This document shows positions 1-11,037 of a stretch of DNA of 64,000 nucleotides, one piece after another. Source of the DNA: Panicum virgatum (Eukaryota > Streptophyta > Magnoliopsida > Poales > Poaceae). A model generated the notes under the pieces. It was not told the DNA's origin. It ran no database searches and was given only the letters and a program-made list of their open reading frames with translations. Both the position numbers and the translations under genes were made by a program. Numbering within the stretch: the stretch's first letter is position 1; every line of letters begins with the position of its first letter. The stretch is from positions 31,349,495-31,413,494 of the forward strand of contig NC_053146.1 in assembly GCF_016808335.1 (NCBI RefSeq). Direction: 5' to 3'.

Positions 1-964
1 GCAATCAACAACTCTCGGCGCATCGCCACCCCTAATCCTAGGGTTTCATCCAAGTAAGTGCCATGCTGCCCTGATCGCTTCTTGCGATCAGAGCAGCATT
101 GTTCTTACTCTTATCTTGGTATTACTCGTACTGAAGCGTTTTTGATGGCGAGTAATGCTAGTTATCTTGATGTTCGTAGCATGGCTTTTAGTAGATCCGT
201 TGTGCTTTGTTGCTTATCATCTACGAATATCATGTTGTCTCTATGCTATCATGTTTCAATCTTATGCTAGTTCTTATCGCATAGAATTAGTTGCACAGAG
301 GCAACCCCCTGTTTCTTTTAAGTTTAGTAGATCTGATCTGTTACGGTTTGCTCTTGTTCTTAAGAGTTGGCGTAATATCTGCTAGGTTAGGCCTTGCAAA
401 CGGATTGGATGATCCGGTGGTGTAATAGATGCTTTATCTTAGCCTTGATAGGGATTGTTCTGGGAATCGGCTTTTGCTAGTTCTTAGGCCTCTGTTTTAG
501 GTTGTGGTTTAGTTGTCTGTTATGTTCATTAGGCCTAGTCACGTGTAGGATGTTCCGATCTAGCAGTGAAGCCTTTACCGTTGTGGATTAGATCAACTAG
601 ATTTAATCGAAGCAGCTTTATAGTTATTTGCTTTATTCATCATTATCCGGATAGACACAGATCCAATCTGACACCGGGACACGATCGGCTCTTTAAAGCC
701 GAAGCAAGAGTCATCCCGGGGAGCCGACCACGGCTCGGACTTACATTTACACGTGTCTTTGTATGCAGGAAACTGTTTGGAGTACGTTCGCACCCTCCTG
801 ATCGGGTATAGGTCAGGTGGCATGCCCGGCTTTCCACACATTCTCCGGGTGCGTGACGGAATTGCGGGCCGTCGACGAGGGAGTAGTGCCTGCCAGCCCC
901 CCGGCGACCTCCCGGCTCTTCGTGTTGCCTGTCGCTGCTCGCCGGTGGGTTTCGACCGACAACA
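1..964 (+). repeat. 5' LTR of T1 (3' 964 bp of about 1216)
   Basis: It aligns with 9942-11239 once the 334-bp insertion in the 3' copy is set aside. The inferred full LTR is 1216 bp from both copies (964+252 and 1550-334), which supports the boundaries. It ends GACCGACAACA at 964, followed by the primer binding site. ORFs here (for example 753-1016 upstream of the gag ATG) are LTR sequence read through. Confidence 0.93.
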
Positions 965-969
965 CATTC

Positions 970-988
970 TGGCACGCTCGGTGGGACC
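970..988 (+). other. Primer binding site of T1
   Basis: TGGCACGCTCGGTGGGACC starts 5 bp after the LTR end. It begins with the TGG that pairs with the CCA tail of a tRNA. T3 has nearly the same site at 18804-18822, so the two elements probably use the same tRNA. I do not assign the tRNA. Confidence 0.75.
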
Positions 989-1016
989 ACTCTCGGCAAC
1001 AACGTCCACTGCAACG

Positions 1017-3220
1017 ATGACAGGAGCTCAAGATCAAGAACCCGCTCCCAAGCCCGTCACGTATGAAGAGCTCCCTCCTGAACACAAGAAGAAGTATGAT
1101 GAGATCAAAGTTCTGCTGGAAGCCGATCTCATCGGCTCTTTTGAGAAGACCCGCAACCATGGCATCAGGTGGAAGGGGTTCTCACCAGAAGGCGCTCTTG
1201 ACAATGTAGATCTATCTGTACCATCTGAAGAGCGCACTAGAGCCCTACGTCAGGAGATGAGCTACATGGTGGCCCATGCGCTTCATCGGCACTCTCAGAG
1301 CCTGATGAACGAACTCGAGCGCATGGCGCATCGCGTCATCCAGGAGATAATCAAGAACCAGTACTCTCCATCGGGGCCAACCCTGGGTAGTCACACAGAG
1401 GAAGCTGCACTGCATTCTAGGCCGTAATTGCCATTCTCATTTGTGGCTCCAAGACCACAGAGTTCGCCAATCTACGTCATCCACAAGATCGGCGGCGATC
1501 CTGGAGAAGGCCAGTTCCTCACTGAGCCACCCAAGGAGATTCCGCATGGCTACACGTGCGCTTACATCCCTGACAGCATCAATCCAACACGCGCGATGCA
1601 GATGGTAAACCCAGGAGCTTCTGGAGCAGACGCAGAAAAGCAAGCATGGCTGGCAAAGTACGCTACTGGGCCGAGTGCTGAGCCATCGGCCCCAGGAGTT
1701 CTTAGTGTGGAGCAGGTCAGTGCAATACTGAGAGACCAGTTCGGCATCCTGCCCAAGAGGAAAGCGATCGGCTATTCCAAGCCATATCTAAGTGACTATG
1801 ACTTGATCCCACTACCACCCAAGTATCGGCTTCCTGAGTTCACCAAGTTCAACGGGTCAGAAGGAGCTAGCTCCATCGAGCACGTGAGCCGATACTTAAC
1901 GCAGCTTGGGATGATCTCTGTGTCGGATCCGTTGAGGGTCCGATTCTTCGGCCAATCTCTTACAGGCCCAGCTTTTGGATGGTATGCATCGCTGGCTCCA
2001 GATTCAATTCGAACTTGGAGGCAGCTTGAAGACCAATTTCATACCTAGTACCACTCGGAGGCTGCTGAAGCTGGAATTGCCGACCTCGCCCAAGTCAGGC
2101 AGAAGCGAGGAGAGACTGTGTTGGAATACATACAACGCTTCAGGGAAGTCAAGAACCGATGCTACTCATCGCGCATCACAGAAAAGGAGGCAATCGATCT
2201 GGCTATCCTGGGACTCGCTAAGCCGATCAAGGATGCGGCTTTTCAGTTAGAGTTCACATCTTTGGCGCACCTGGTGCAAAAGCTTACAGGATACGAACAT
2301 TACCATCTTGAGCTGTACTAGGACAAGTTCAAGCGCCATGTAAACATGGCACAGGCGGAAGAATCTGATGACTCTGGCGAGGTGCAAGAAGTAGCCGTGG
2401 TAGAGTGGACCCGGGGGGCAAACCCTGTCCCCTGCAAGTGGGTCAAACAGCAGGGACTTGTGAAGGGCTTCGACTTCGACGTGACCAAGGCAGAGCAGAT
2501 ATTTGATCTGCTCCTCAAAGAAAAACAGCTGAAACTCCCAGAGAATCACAAGTTACCAACGGCACAAGAGCTGCACGGAAGACCGTACTGCAAATGGCAC
2601 CACTCGTTCACTCATTCCACGGGTGAATGCAAGGAGCTACGTTGTCAGATTCAATCGGCTATTGAGCAAGGACGATTAATCCTGGTTCAACACATGATGA
2701 AGGTTGACACAAAGCCTTTCCCGCAAGCTAACATGGCGGAGCTGTCAGATCTCGGATCCAAGGGCCAGGATTTGGCATTCCAGATCAACATGGTGGGGCC
2801 CGTGCGCCGCCATGACAAGCAGAGGAGAGAGGCCGCTTCTGGCAAACGACCGCAGGATAGACGCGAACTGGAACAGCAGCATGTGACCAAAGAGTAGGTG
2901 CGTCACATCCGCAATTAGCTTCCAGCTTCTAATCGGCTTCTGGAAAAATACCAGTACCAGTACAAGTTGCGCCGCCGATACGAATCGGAAGAAGACGAGT
3001 ACGAGCACCGCTCAGGAAGGACACTGGGGAGACGCCAGGCTGTACGCGACCACTAGCATTGCCCGTTCTTCAGGTACTATTGGAACTCCGGCATGAGCCG
3101 ATTGCCTACTATAGATGATTGCTTGGAGCGCATGCCTCAAGGACGCCAGCAGGACGAGACATCGGTGTTCCGGTGCTTAGGGCCCAGAACACGTCATGGT
3201 GACATGGTGACCATATAAAG
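1017..3220 (+). pseudogene. gag: gag of T1, interrupted by stop codons
   Basis: Capsid/nucleocapsid polyprotein that would package the element RNA. The start ATG at 1017 (MTGAQDQE) is the first one after the primer site. One reading frame runs to about 3220 and is broken by in-frame stops at 1425-1427, 2046-2048, 2319-2321 and 2895-2897, with more near 2920 and 3055. The Tat gag core is visible at 1700-2320, including PLPPKYRLPEFTKFNGS and VLEYIQRFREVKNRC. A Cys/His segment with HCPFFRYYW lies near 3060-3090, where Tat gag carries its zinc knuckle. T3 gag has a related block (PLPHKYKLPDFTKFSG). No intact Gag can be made from this copy. Confidence 0.85.
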
Positions 3221-3295
3221 AGGACAACCAGGGGCAATTCCGAGCAAGAAGAAGAAGAAGACAGATACCATCATCCGCGGTGGTGTCCTGACGGG

Positions 3296-4090
3296 CTTAA
3301 TCGATCGCAGAAGCGCAGAGTACAGCGCTTGTGCAATCTGGAAGAGGCGGAAGCAAAGTACCTCGACGTGCTGAGGAAAGCGCGTCTGGATCTCGCAGAG
3401 CAAATTAGGCGACCGCGAAGGGAGGAGGGACGCCCTCCGAGAAAAGAGTGGCGCCCCAAGCAAACAAAAGCCGATGAGAAGCCATCGGCTGATGTGAACA
3501 TGGTATTCGTGCTCCCATCGGAGTTTCGGGCACCCCAACTGGAAGAATCGGCTGTCACACAGCTGGATCTGGGCCCACGGCCGATCATCTTCGATAAGCC
3601 CAAGGAGAAGAGCTACAAGCACCTGAAGGGATTGTATCTCAAGGGCTTCATCAATGGCAAGCCTGTGAACAGGATGTTGGTCGACACTGGTGCCGCAGTC
3701 AACCTGATGCCATACTCTGTGCTGCGCCGATTGGGTCGTTCTTCTGCCGATCTGATCAAGACCAATGTGATGCTTAATGACTTCAATGGACAACCATCAG
3801 AGGCGATGGGGGTCCTAAACGTGGAGCTGAAAGTGGGTCGCAAGACTGTGCCAACATCGTTCTTCATCGTCAACAGCAAGAGTACATACACAGTACTGCT
3901 TGGGAGGGACTGGATTCATGCCAACTACTGTATCCCTTCCACAATGCATCAGTATCTAGTCCAATGGGATGTCGATGAAGTAGAAGTGGTCCATGCAGAC
4001 GATTCCAGCGAAGTCTCGCTTGCAGATATGAATGCCTGGGATGCAGATAGGACAAGAGCCGATCTCAGGGATCGCCCTGGAAGACTGTGA
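3296..4090 (+). pseudogene. Aspartic protease region of T1 pol
   Basis: Retroviral-type aspartic protease that cleaves the polyprotein. The catalytic motif LVDTGAAVNLMPYS is at about 3680-3720. The second conserved strand, YTVLLGRDWIH, is at about 3885-3920. The upstream part is basic and Glu-rich (linker from gag). The frame differs from gag, so a frameshift lies between about 3218 and 3296. A TGA at 4088-4090 then separates it from RT, which continues in another frame. The domain itself looks intact, but it is stranded between frame breaks. Confidence 0.85.
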
Positions 4091-4163
4091 TCGGATCGAG
4101 GCGACAAAAAATGGACTGAGGCTGGTCTTATCCACTGGCCTCACAGAGTAGACGCATCCTGGC

Positions 4164-5512
4164 GTGCTACGGGATGTAACAGAAATAGAGAGGCCGGTCC
4201 CAGCGACCGGCCCCCAAAAAATAGAAAAATCCTGTGTAGGTTCGGAATTGCTACATCATGTACATACGATGGCCTGCTCTGGTGGTTGGTCACTCATCGA
4301 CTATTTGGTTCCGAATGATAATGGAAGTGTGGAAGCGGCCAGCCCATGCGGTTGGCCAAATAATTTTTCTCATCTCCCTGTGTTTGCCGCTGATCTTGTG
4401 GATAACGAAGACTCGCCTGCGTTCGCAGCTGGTTTTTCAGATGACGGCAAACTCGGATACGGGTTCACATCAGCTGATGATTTGGAAGAGGTTGATATCG
4501 GTCCTGGGGATAAGCCACGACAGACATTTATCAGCAAGAAGTTGGATCCGACCTTGCGAGAGGAGATGATTGCACTGCTGAAAGAGTACTGGGACTGTTT
4601 TGCATGGGATTACACCGAGATGCCCGGTCTGGATAGAAGCATCGTCGAGCATCGGCTCCCGCTCAAGAAAGGGTTTCGGCCATTTCAGCAACGAGCACGT
4701 CAAATGAAGGCCGAAGTCCTCGAAGAAGTCAAGAAAGAGGTGGAGAAGATGTTGGATGCTGGGTTCATCAGGCCATGCCGGTATGCAGAATGGATCTCTA
4801 GCGTGGTACCGGTACAAAAGAAGGATGGCCGATGGCGTGTTTGCGTCGATTTTAGAGATCTCAACAGAACGACACCAAAAGACGAATACCCGATGCCTGT
4901 TGCAGAGACATTGATCAACGCAGCTGCCGGCCACAAGATGATGAGTTTTATGGACGGTAATGCCGGCTACAACCAGATCTTCATGGCCCCAGAAGACGTG
5001 AACAAGACTGCGTTCAGAGTACCAGGCGCAGTCGGCTTGCTTGAGTATTTGGTTATGACCTTTGGACTGAAAAATGCCGGTGCAATGTACCAACGTGCCA
5101 TGAATTATATTTTTCATGATCTCATCGGCAAAATGGTAGAAATTTATATTGATGATGTTGTGGTCAAGTCCAAATCAGTTGGGGGGCATCTAGAAGATCT
5201 ACGTCAAGTTCTGGAACGGACTCGAAGGTTTGGGCTCGAAATGAACCCAAAGAAGTGCGCCTTTGGAGTATCGGCCGGTCAATTTTTGGGGTTCTTGGTG
5301 CATGAACGGGGAATTGAGATCGGCCTGAAGAGTCAAGAAGCTGTGAAGACGATGAAGCCACCAACTACGAAGAAGGAGTTGCAGAAGCTCATCGGTAAAA
5401 TTAACTTTGTCAGACGATTTATTTATAATCTGTCTGGACGCATTGAGCCATTCATGGGTTTAGTAAAGACCAAATCTGAAGATGAGTTTCGCTGGGGGGG
5501 GCAGAACAGCAG
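4164..5512 (+). pseudogene. Reverse transcriptase of T1
   Basis: RNA-dependent DNA polymerase. Fingers motif PVQKKDGRWRVCVDFRDLN is at about 4810-4866 and the catalytic YIDD box (EIYIDDVVVKS) at about 5139-5171. MTFGLKNAG and the thumb-side LGFLVHERGIEIG follow. The frame is open from the ATG at 4164 to a run of eight G at 5494-5501. There the sequence shifts into the frame used by RNase H and integrase. A six-G run would keep pol in one frame, so this looks like a 2-bp homopolymer expansion. The frame also differs from that of the protease upstream. RT-RNaseH-IN would be fused in the active ancestor. Confidence 0.9.
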
Positions 5513-7675
5513 CAAGCTTTCGATGAAATCAAAGAATATTTGTCAAGGCCTCCAGTGTTGGTTCCTCCTCAGCAAGATAGGCCGTTCTACGTGTACCTAT
5601 CCGTGGGTGACACTTCTATTACTTCGGTGTTAGTCCAGAAGCATGACGGCCAGGAGAGGGTGGTTTTCTATCTCAGCAGGCGCATGTTAGACGCCGAGAC
5701 CAGGTATCCTGAAATCAAGAAGCTTTGTCTTTGCTTATACTTTACATGTACAAAGCTTCGCCATATTTTGCTCTCGGCGGAAACAATTGTCATATGCAAA
5801 TCGGATGTCATAAAGCACATGCTGTCGGCTCCTATCCTGAAAGGCCGGCTAGGAAAATGGATGTTTGCATTGTCAGAGTTCGATATTCGGTATCAGCCTG
5901 CAAAAGCAATCAAAGGGCAGGCACTGGCGGATCTTGTTGCAGACAGGATCAGCACGGATATTGCTGCACTATTTGTTCGTGCTTGGGCTATGTTCTTCGA
6001 CGGATCGGCTTGTGATGATGGATGCGGTGTGGGAATTCTGTTGGTGTCGCCTCGAGGGGCGACTTACTCCTTTTCCATCAGGATGACTGCCCCGTGCACT
6101 AATAATTTGGTGGAATATGAAGCCGTTCGCAAGGGGATGGAACTGCTCCTTGAAGCTGGTGCAGAAGCGGTGGAAATTTTTGGAGATTCAAAGCTGGTGA
6201 TCTCTCAGCTCACGGAAGAATATAGATGCGAGAGCGAGGCTCTTTTCCCAATATGGATGCAGTGCCGTGAGTTGATGTCGCAATTCAGGTACATCAATTT
6301 CCACTGGATACGCAGAACTCTGAAGAATGAAGCCAATGATTTGGCACAGATGGCTTCCGGGTATAGGGAAGCAGTCGATGGAGTTGACGTAGAGGTTCAG
6401 TTTCTAGAACCCGGAGATTGGAGAGCCGATATCTTCAATTACTTGAAGGATTCGGCTCTAGGGGCACCCAGAAGAATAAGACTCAATGCTACGAAGTATG
6501 TTCTGATAGGGGATGACATGTTCTACAGGACCTTAGAAGGACTACTACTTAAATGTCTGGGACCTTCAGAGTCAAATCGGCTCTTGCATGAGGTTCATGA
6601 AGGAGCTTGCGGTACTCACCAATCGGCTCATAAGATGAAGTGGCTGATTAGGCGATCGGGATATTATTGGCCTACCATGCTTGAAGATTGTTTCAAATAT
6701 TATAAAGGATGTCAGGCATGTCAGAGGTTTGGCAAAATTCAGATAGTGCCAGCATCAGCAATGAATCCTATCATCAAGCCGTGGCCATTCAGAGGTTGGG
6801 GCATGGACATGATTGGTCAGATCAACCCATCGTCTAGCAAGGGTCACCAATGGGTCTTAGCTGCTACAGATTATTTCACAAAGTGGGTAGAGGCAGTGCC
6901 CATGAGATCAGTAGCGTCAAGAGATGTGATCAGCTTTGTCAAAGAGCACATCATCCACAGATTTGGAATTCCTCAAACTACTACGACCGATGGAGGATCG
7001 GTCTTCATATCGGAGGAGTTCAGAAAGTTTGCCGATGACATGGGGATTAAGCTGATCAGATCATCTCCATATTATGCCCAAGCTAATGGACAGGCTGAAA
7101 GCATCCAACCAGAGCCTCATCAAGCTCATAAAGAGAAAGATCGATGAATATCCTAGGCGCTGGCATGAGGTGTTATCAGAACTTTGTGGGCATATCGTAT
7201 TTCATGTCATGGGTCCACCAAAACGTCGCCGTACCATCTAGTCTACGGCCAAGACGCTGTGTTACCATGGGAGATCACGGCCGGATCAAGGCATGTCGAG
7301 TTCCAGAATGATCTATCCGTTGAACAGTATGCAGCCTTGATGAACGATAATGTGGAGGACCTGACAGAACTAAGGCTTTGGTCACTGGAGAAGATCAAAG
7401 AAAATAAGGCTAAAGTTGCTCGTGCGTACAACAAGAAGGTCAGGCCTAAGGATTTCCAGGTTGGAGACTTGGTTTGGGAGGCAGTATTGCCATTAGGAAC
7501 TAAAGATAAAAAGTTTGGTAAATGGTCTCCAACTTGGCATGGGCCGTATAAGATTGATCAGGTCTTGCCTGGGAATGCATACATGCTCGAGGAATTGGAC
7601 GGTGTCAAGTTTCCTGTTGCTGTCAATGGCCAACACCTCAAGAAGTATTTCCCTAGCATGTGGGAAGGCGTGTAA
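5513..7675 (+). pseudogene. RNase H and integrase of T1
   Basis: The first part completes the RT connection domain. A second, Tat-type RNase H begins at MFFDGSACDDGCGVGILL (about 5990-6045). Integrase follows: an HHCC zinc domain (HEVHEGACGTHQ ... CQACQRFG, about 6590-6735) and a DDE core with GMDMIG, TTTTDGG and QANGQAES (about 6800-7095). The main reading frame (from 5540) stops at 7147 after a one-base indel near 7100. A second indel near 7178 restores the frame, and the C-terminal domain (GDLVWEAVLPL ... WHGPYKI) runs to the TAA at 7673-7675. The two indels compensate each other but scramble about 25 residues after the catalytic Glu. Confidence 0.88.
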
Positions 7676-8119
7676 CGAAAAGCCGATGAGATCCATCTGG
7701 CTGCAGTGTAATAGGCCAACACGTTGAGTTGGCCGCAAAAAAAAAATCATGACAGGCTAACACGCTGAGTTGGCCAGTAAAAAAAAATCATGACAGGCCA
7801 ACACGCTGAGTTGGCCAGTAAAAAAAAAAATCATGACAGGCCAACACGCTGAGTTGGCCAGTAAAAAAAAAGAAAAAAAGAAAAAAAGGAAAAGAGATAG
7901 GCCAACACGCTGAGTTGGCCGGTAAAAAATAAAAATAAAATAATATATAGTAAAATACATATGAGGAACGAAACAGCCGATGTGTAACCATCGACTTAAG
8001 TTGTTTTTAAACAAGTACAAGTTTCAGGTTAACAGGCAGTACTAATTGTATCTTGAGCCTATCTACTGGTTCAGGAATTCTTCTATGACATGGATGGATT
8101 CTATACGGACGGCGTCTGC
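7676..8119. other. Non-coding spacer after T1 integrase
   Basis: This spacer lies between the integrase stop and the end of the antisense gene. It holds the hairpin array 7714-7920 and an A/T-rich stretch (7921-7965). Because the antisense gene ends at 8120, the poly(A) signal and 3' UTR of its mRNA would fall here. I see no coding signal. Confidence 0.6.
7714..7920. repeat. Five tandem copies of a 21-nt perfect or near-perfect hairpin
   Basis: Copies at 7714-7734, 7755-7775, 7796-7816, 7839-7859 and 7900-7920 read GGCCAACACGCTGAGTTGGCC or a one-base variant. GGCCAAC pairs with GTTGGCC around a 7-nt loop. Spacers are mostly poly(A) with ATCATGACA, and spacing is 41, 41, 43 and 61 bp. The stem is preserved in four of the five copies. 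Confidence 0.9.
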
Positions 8120-9347
8120 TCATGCTATGATTGCTTCATCATCCTTGTCATCACCTGTTACTATCTGCCGACTCAAGGTGCTTATCTCTGCAAACTCCGC
8201 TTGTATCTGCTCGGTTACTTCCTGGGTCTCTTGTTCGGAGTTTGCAATGGAAGTTTCTTCGGCCTGGATGAGCTTCTTGGTGGTACGGACCTTTTCTTCG
8301 AGTTCTGCCAGTTCTTTCTTCAGGAGGTCGAGTCGCTTCTTGTTGGCAGACACGTCAGCTTTGGTATCTAGAGTTGCCTTCTTCTGGTTGAGGGCCTTGC
8401 ACTTTTGGGTAATGTCAGCTTTCAGAGAAGCTTGAGAGCGACGTGCTTCCATCCGTTGTTGTGCTTTATTCACTTCTATCCGAAAGAATGGAAGGTTGCT
8501 GGTTGGCCAGAGCTTGATTTGCAACGGCTCCGGAAGTTGGGTTTCTATTTGCTCGAAGATGTTCTTTATCTTGCTGGAATCATCAACCAGAGCAGTGATC
8601 GGAGCAGATAGTAGATCCTTGATGAGTTGAAGCTGATGTGCCAAGTTAGTCGATTGCTGCAAAGATGATGTCTCTTCTCCAGGGACAGTCAGACCCATTG
8701 ATGCTGGGTCAAAGGAAAGTAAACCTGAAATGTCAAAATCCTATGGACATATCTGGAGTTAGAGCAAGATGCATTTATGGGGCTATCGGCTGATTCAGAA
8801 TTGGTTTTGTAATATTACCTGTTCTAAAGAAGTGTTGGGCGATTCAGGTGCGATCGTCCTGTTAGAGCTGGTGTTTACATCTAGAGCATTGACTGTATCG
8901 GCTTGTTCTTCGTTTGCATCCATCAGTGCATCAGGAGTTGCAGCCATCTCATGTTGATCCAGGCTTTCTGCATTGGGGTTTTCTTCAGCTGCGTCCTGGA
9001 GGTAAAGTTACAGTCAACCAGAGTACATGTGTATGCAATAAAGAAGAAGTTTCAGAAAGATGAGTTACCTGGTTGGTATTAGACTCTGATGGACTCGGGG
9101 AAGCTGGTGCTGGTTTCTTGATCATTCGCCTTGCGATCATCTTCCTTTTCTTGGTCAAGACTCGGGGGGCAACGCTTGCAGAAGTTTGTCTTCGTTTGAA
9201 AGCCGACTGAAGTAGGTCTGGCTGAACAGTCATTATCACTTTCTTCATTGTTGGTGATCCCTTGCAGAAGAGTACATCAGGGTCAGTTGGAAGAAAGTGG
9301 AATGGCTTCCCAGTGCTGGTTGTAGGTTCTGGACCATCTTGTTGCTG
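8120..9347 (-). CDS. Antisense spliced accessory gene of T1, coiled-coil protein
   Basis: On the minus strand three open exons join in phase 0: 9347-9069, 8995-8819 and 8740-8120 (stop included). Intron 1 (9068-8996, 73 bp) has donor CAG/GTAACT and acceptor CTCCAG/GAC. Intron 2 (8818-8741, 78 bp) has donor CAG/GTAATA and acceptor CCATAG/GAT. The modelled part is about 358 residues. Exon 1 carries a basic, NLS-like stretch (KKRKMIARRMIKK). Exon 2 is acidic. Exon 3 is a long Glu/Lys/Gln-rich probable coiled coil. The first exon begins at a TAG/CAG acceptor after a CTAAT branch-like motif, so an N-terminal exon is probably missing from this model; a short serine-rich ORF starting at 9434 is a candidate. 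Tat elements are known to carry antisense accessory ORFs here. The function is unknown. Confidence 0.68.
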
Positions 9348-9519
9348 CTAACAGGGTGAGCAGGATTAGCCAAGAGAAGAGGAAGAAGAGGAATCTCCAA
9401 AGGAGTTGGAGCCGGAGGAAGAAGAGATGGCCATGGCTAGTAAAGGATTGGGGTTTCTGCGCTACTGGCTTTGGGAGGAAGAAGGAGTTTGCTGTGGAAA
9501 AGAGCTGATTCGGGTGAGA

Positions 9520-9526
9520 TTAAATA
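9520..9526 (-). promoter_or_regulatory. Possible TATA box for the antisense gene of T1
   Basis: The minus strand reads TATTTAA, 86 bp upstream of an ATG at 9434 in good context (CCATGGCC) that opens a serine-rich stretch (MAISSSSGSNSFG). The position suits a promoter for the antisense transcript, but this rests on one short motif. Confidence 0.35.
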
Positions 9527-9675
9527 GTGAAAGGATGGGAGTTGGATCGGCAGTTTCACATTCTACGAGGAGCCAGTTGCAGAGATGTTGCGTCTTCCTT
9601 GGTGGTTGCTGTGTGTTTAATGAGCATTAATGGGAAGATGAAGCGACGGATTGGTTTTGGAACTATCATTGCCAA

Positions 9676-9689
9676 AACCAGGGGGCATG
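9676..9689 (+). other. Polypurine tract of T1
   Basis: AAACCAGGGGGCAT lies directly before the 3' LTR start (TGTTATCG at 9690). It is purine-rich with a G-run, in the position where plus-strand DNA synthesis is primed. Confidence 0.7.
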
Positions 9690-9890
9690 TGTTATCGCCA
9701 TAAATTAACAAGATTAATTTATGGGCCGAAAGCAAGAAGGGCTTAAAGCAGAAGACTAAGAAGACTTGTAAATCGGCTCATGCGTGAACATCTGGGCCAC
9801 ATGGGCCATGTATCCTTAGATTTAGTTTAAGATTAGAGATAGAGTCCGATCGGGACAAGATTAGTTTAGATTGTTTCCCAAGTCTCCGGA

Positions 9891-9899
9891 CTATAAATA
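9891..9899 (+). promoter_or_regulatory. TATA box in the T1 LTR
   Basis: CTATAAATA is the core promoter element of the LTR. It sits about 200 bp into the LTR, so U3 is short and R-U5 makes up most of the LTR. Confidence 0.75.
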
Positions 9900-10703
9900 T
9901 GTATCCTTTGTTATTCGTAAAGGAGAGCGTCATCACGTCTCGCAATCAACAACTCTCGGCGCATCGCCACCCCTAATCCTAGGTTTTCATCCAAGTAAGT
10001 GCCATGCTGCCCTGATCGCTTCTTGCGATCAGGGTAGCATTGTTTTTACTCTTATCTTGGTATTACTCGTACTGAAGCGTTTTTGATGGCGAGTAATGCT
10101 AGTTATCTTGATGTTCGTAGCATGGCTTTTAGTAGATCCGTTGTGCTTTGTTGCTTATCATCTACGAATATCATGTTGTCTCTGTGCTATCATGTTTCAA
10201 TCTTATGCTAGTTCTTGTCGCATAGAATTAGTTGCACAGAGGCAACCCCCTGTTTCTTTTAAGTTTAGTAGATCTGATCTGTTACGATTTGCTCTTGTTC
10301 TTAAGAGTTGGCGTAATATCTGCTAGGTTAGGCCTTGCAAACGGATTGGATGATCCGGTGGTGTAATAGATGCTTTATCTTAGCCTTGATAGGGATTGTT
10401 CTGGGAATCGGCTCTTGCTAGTTCTTAGGCCTCTGTTTTAGGTTGTGGTTTAGTTGTCTGTTATGTTCATTAGGCCTAGTCATGTGTAGGATGTTCCGAT
10501 CTAGCAGTGAAGCCTTTACCGTTGTGGATTAGATCAACTAGATTTAATCGAAGCAGCTTTATAGTTATTTGCTTTATTCATCAATATCTGGATAGACACA
10601 GATCCAATCTGACACCAGGACTCGATCGGCTCTTTAAAGCCGATGCAAGGGTCGTCCCGGGGAGCCGACCACGGCTCGGACTTACATTTACACGTGTCTT
10701 TGT

Positions 10704-11037
10704 GATGTGAATATTCCTACTCTTGCTGCTACTAGTGAGTCAGTGATTCATGACAAGAGTGCAAAAAAGATTTCCGACATCAATCCTCAATTCAATGAGT
10801 CATCAGATATAGCCATCATGGGAAATTCTTCTGTGATTATTAATTATTTAGGTGAATCCTGTGATGCTAATAAATCTCCTATACAGTTTGGCTCTTTTTC
10901 TAATTTTCATGAGGCCTGCTCCTGCAGTCCGAACCGGACTCGCGAATAAATCGGACTTCAATGTGGATTGGGCTTTGAACTCTATCTTCGCTTGGGCCTT
11001 GGTCATATGCGTATTGGTCATGTCCTCATCACTTTGT
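10704..11037. mobile_element. 334-bp insertion in the T1 3' LTR flanked by TTTGT
   Basis: The 5' LTR reads straight through TCTTTGTATGCAGG, while the 3' LTR has 334 extra bases between two copies of TTTGT (10699-10703 and 11033-11037). The insert has short inverted ends (GTGATG ... CATCAC) if the borders are shifted by two bases. It holds an 80-residue ORF (10707-10949) that I do not recognise. It could be a small transposon or filler DNA. Confidence 0.7.

Noticed and set aside
753..1016. N-terminal extension of T1 gag upstream of 1017
   Set aside because: The sequence is LTR and primer site, and the same bases occur in the 3' LTR. The ATG at 1017 fits the element structure.
7714..7920. Regularly spaced palindromic repeats as a CRISPR array
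   Set aside because: Spacers are poly(A) and share sequence, there are no cas genes, and the setting is a plant retrotransposon.
10704..11037. A CACTA-type DNA transposon
   Set aside because: Inverted ends are GTGATG/CATCAC, not CACTA, and the duplication of 5 bp does not fit the 3 bp of that group.
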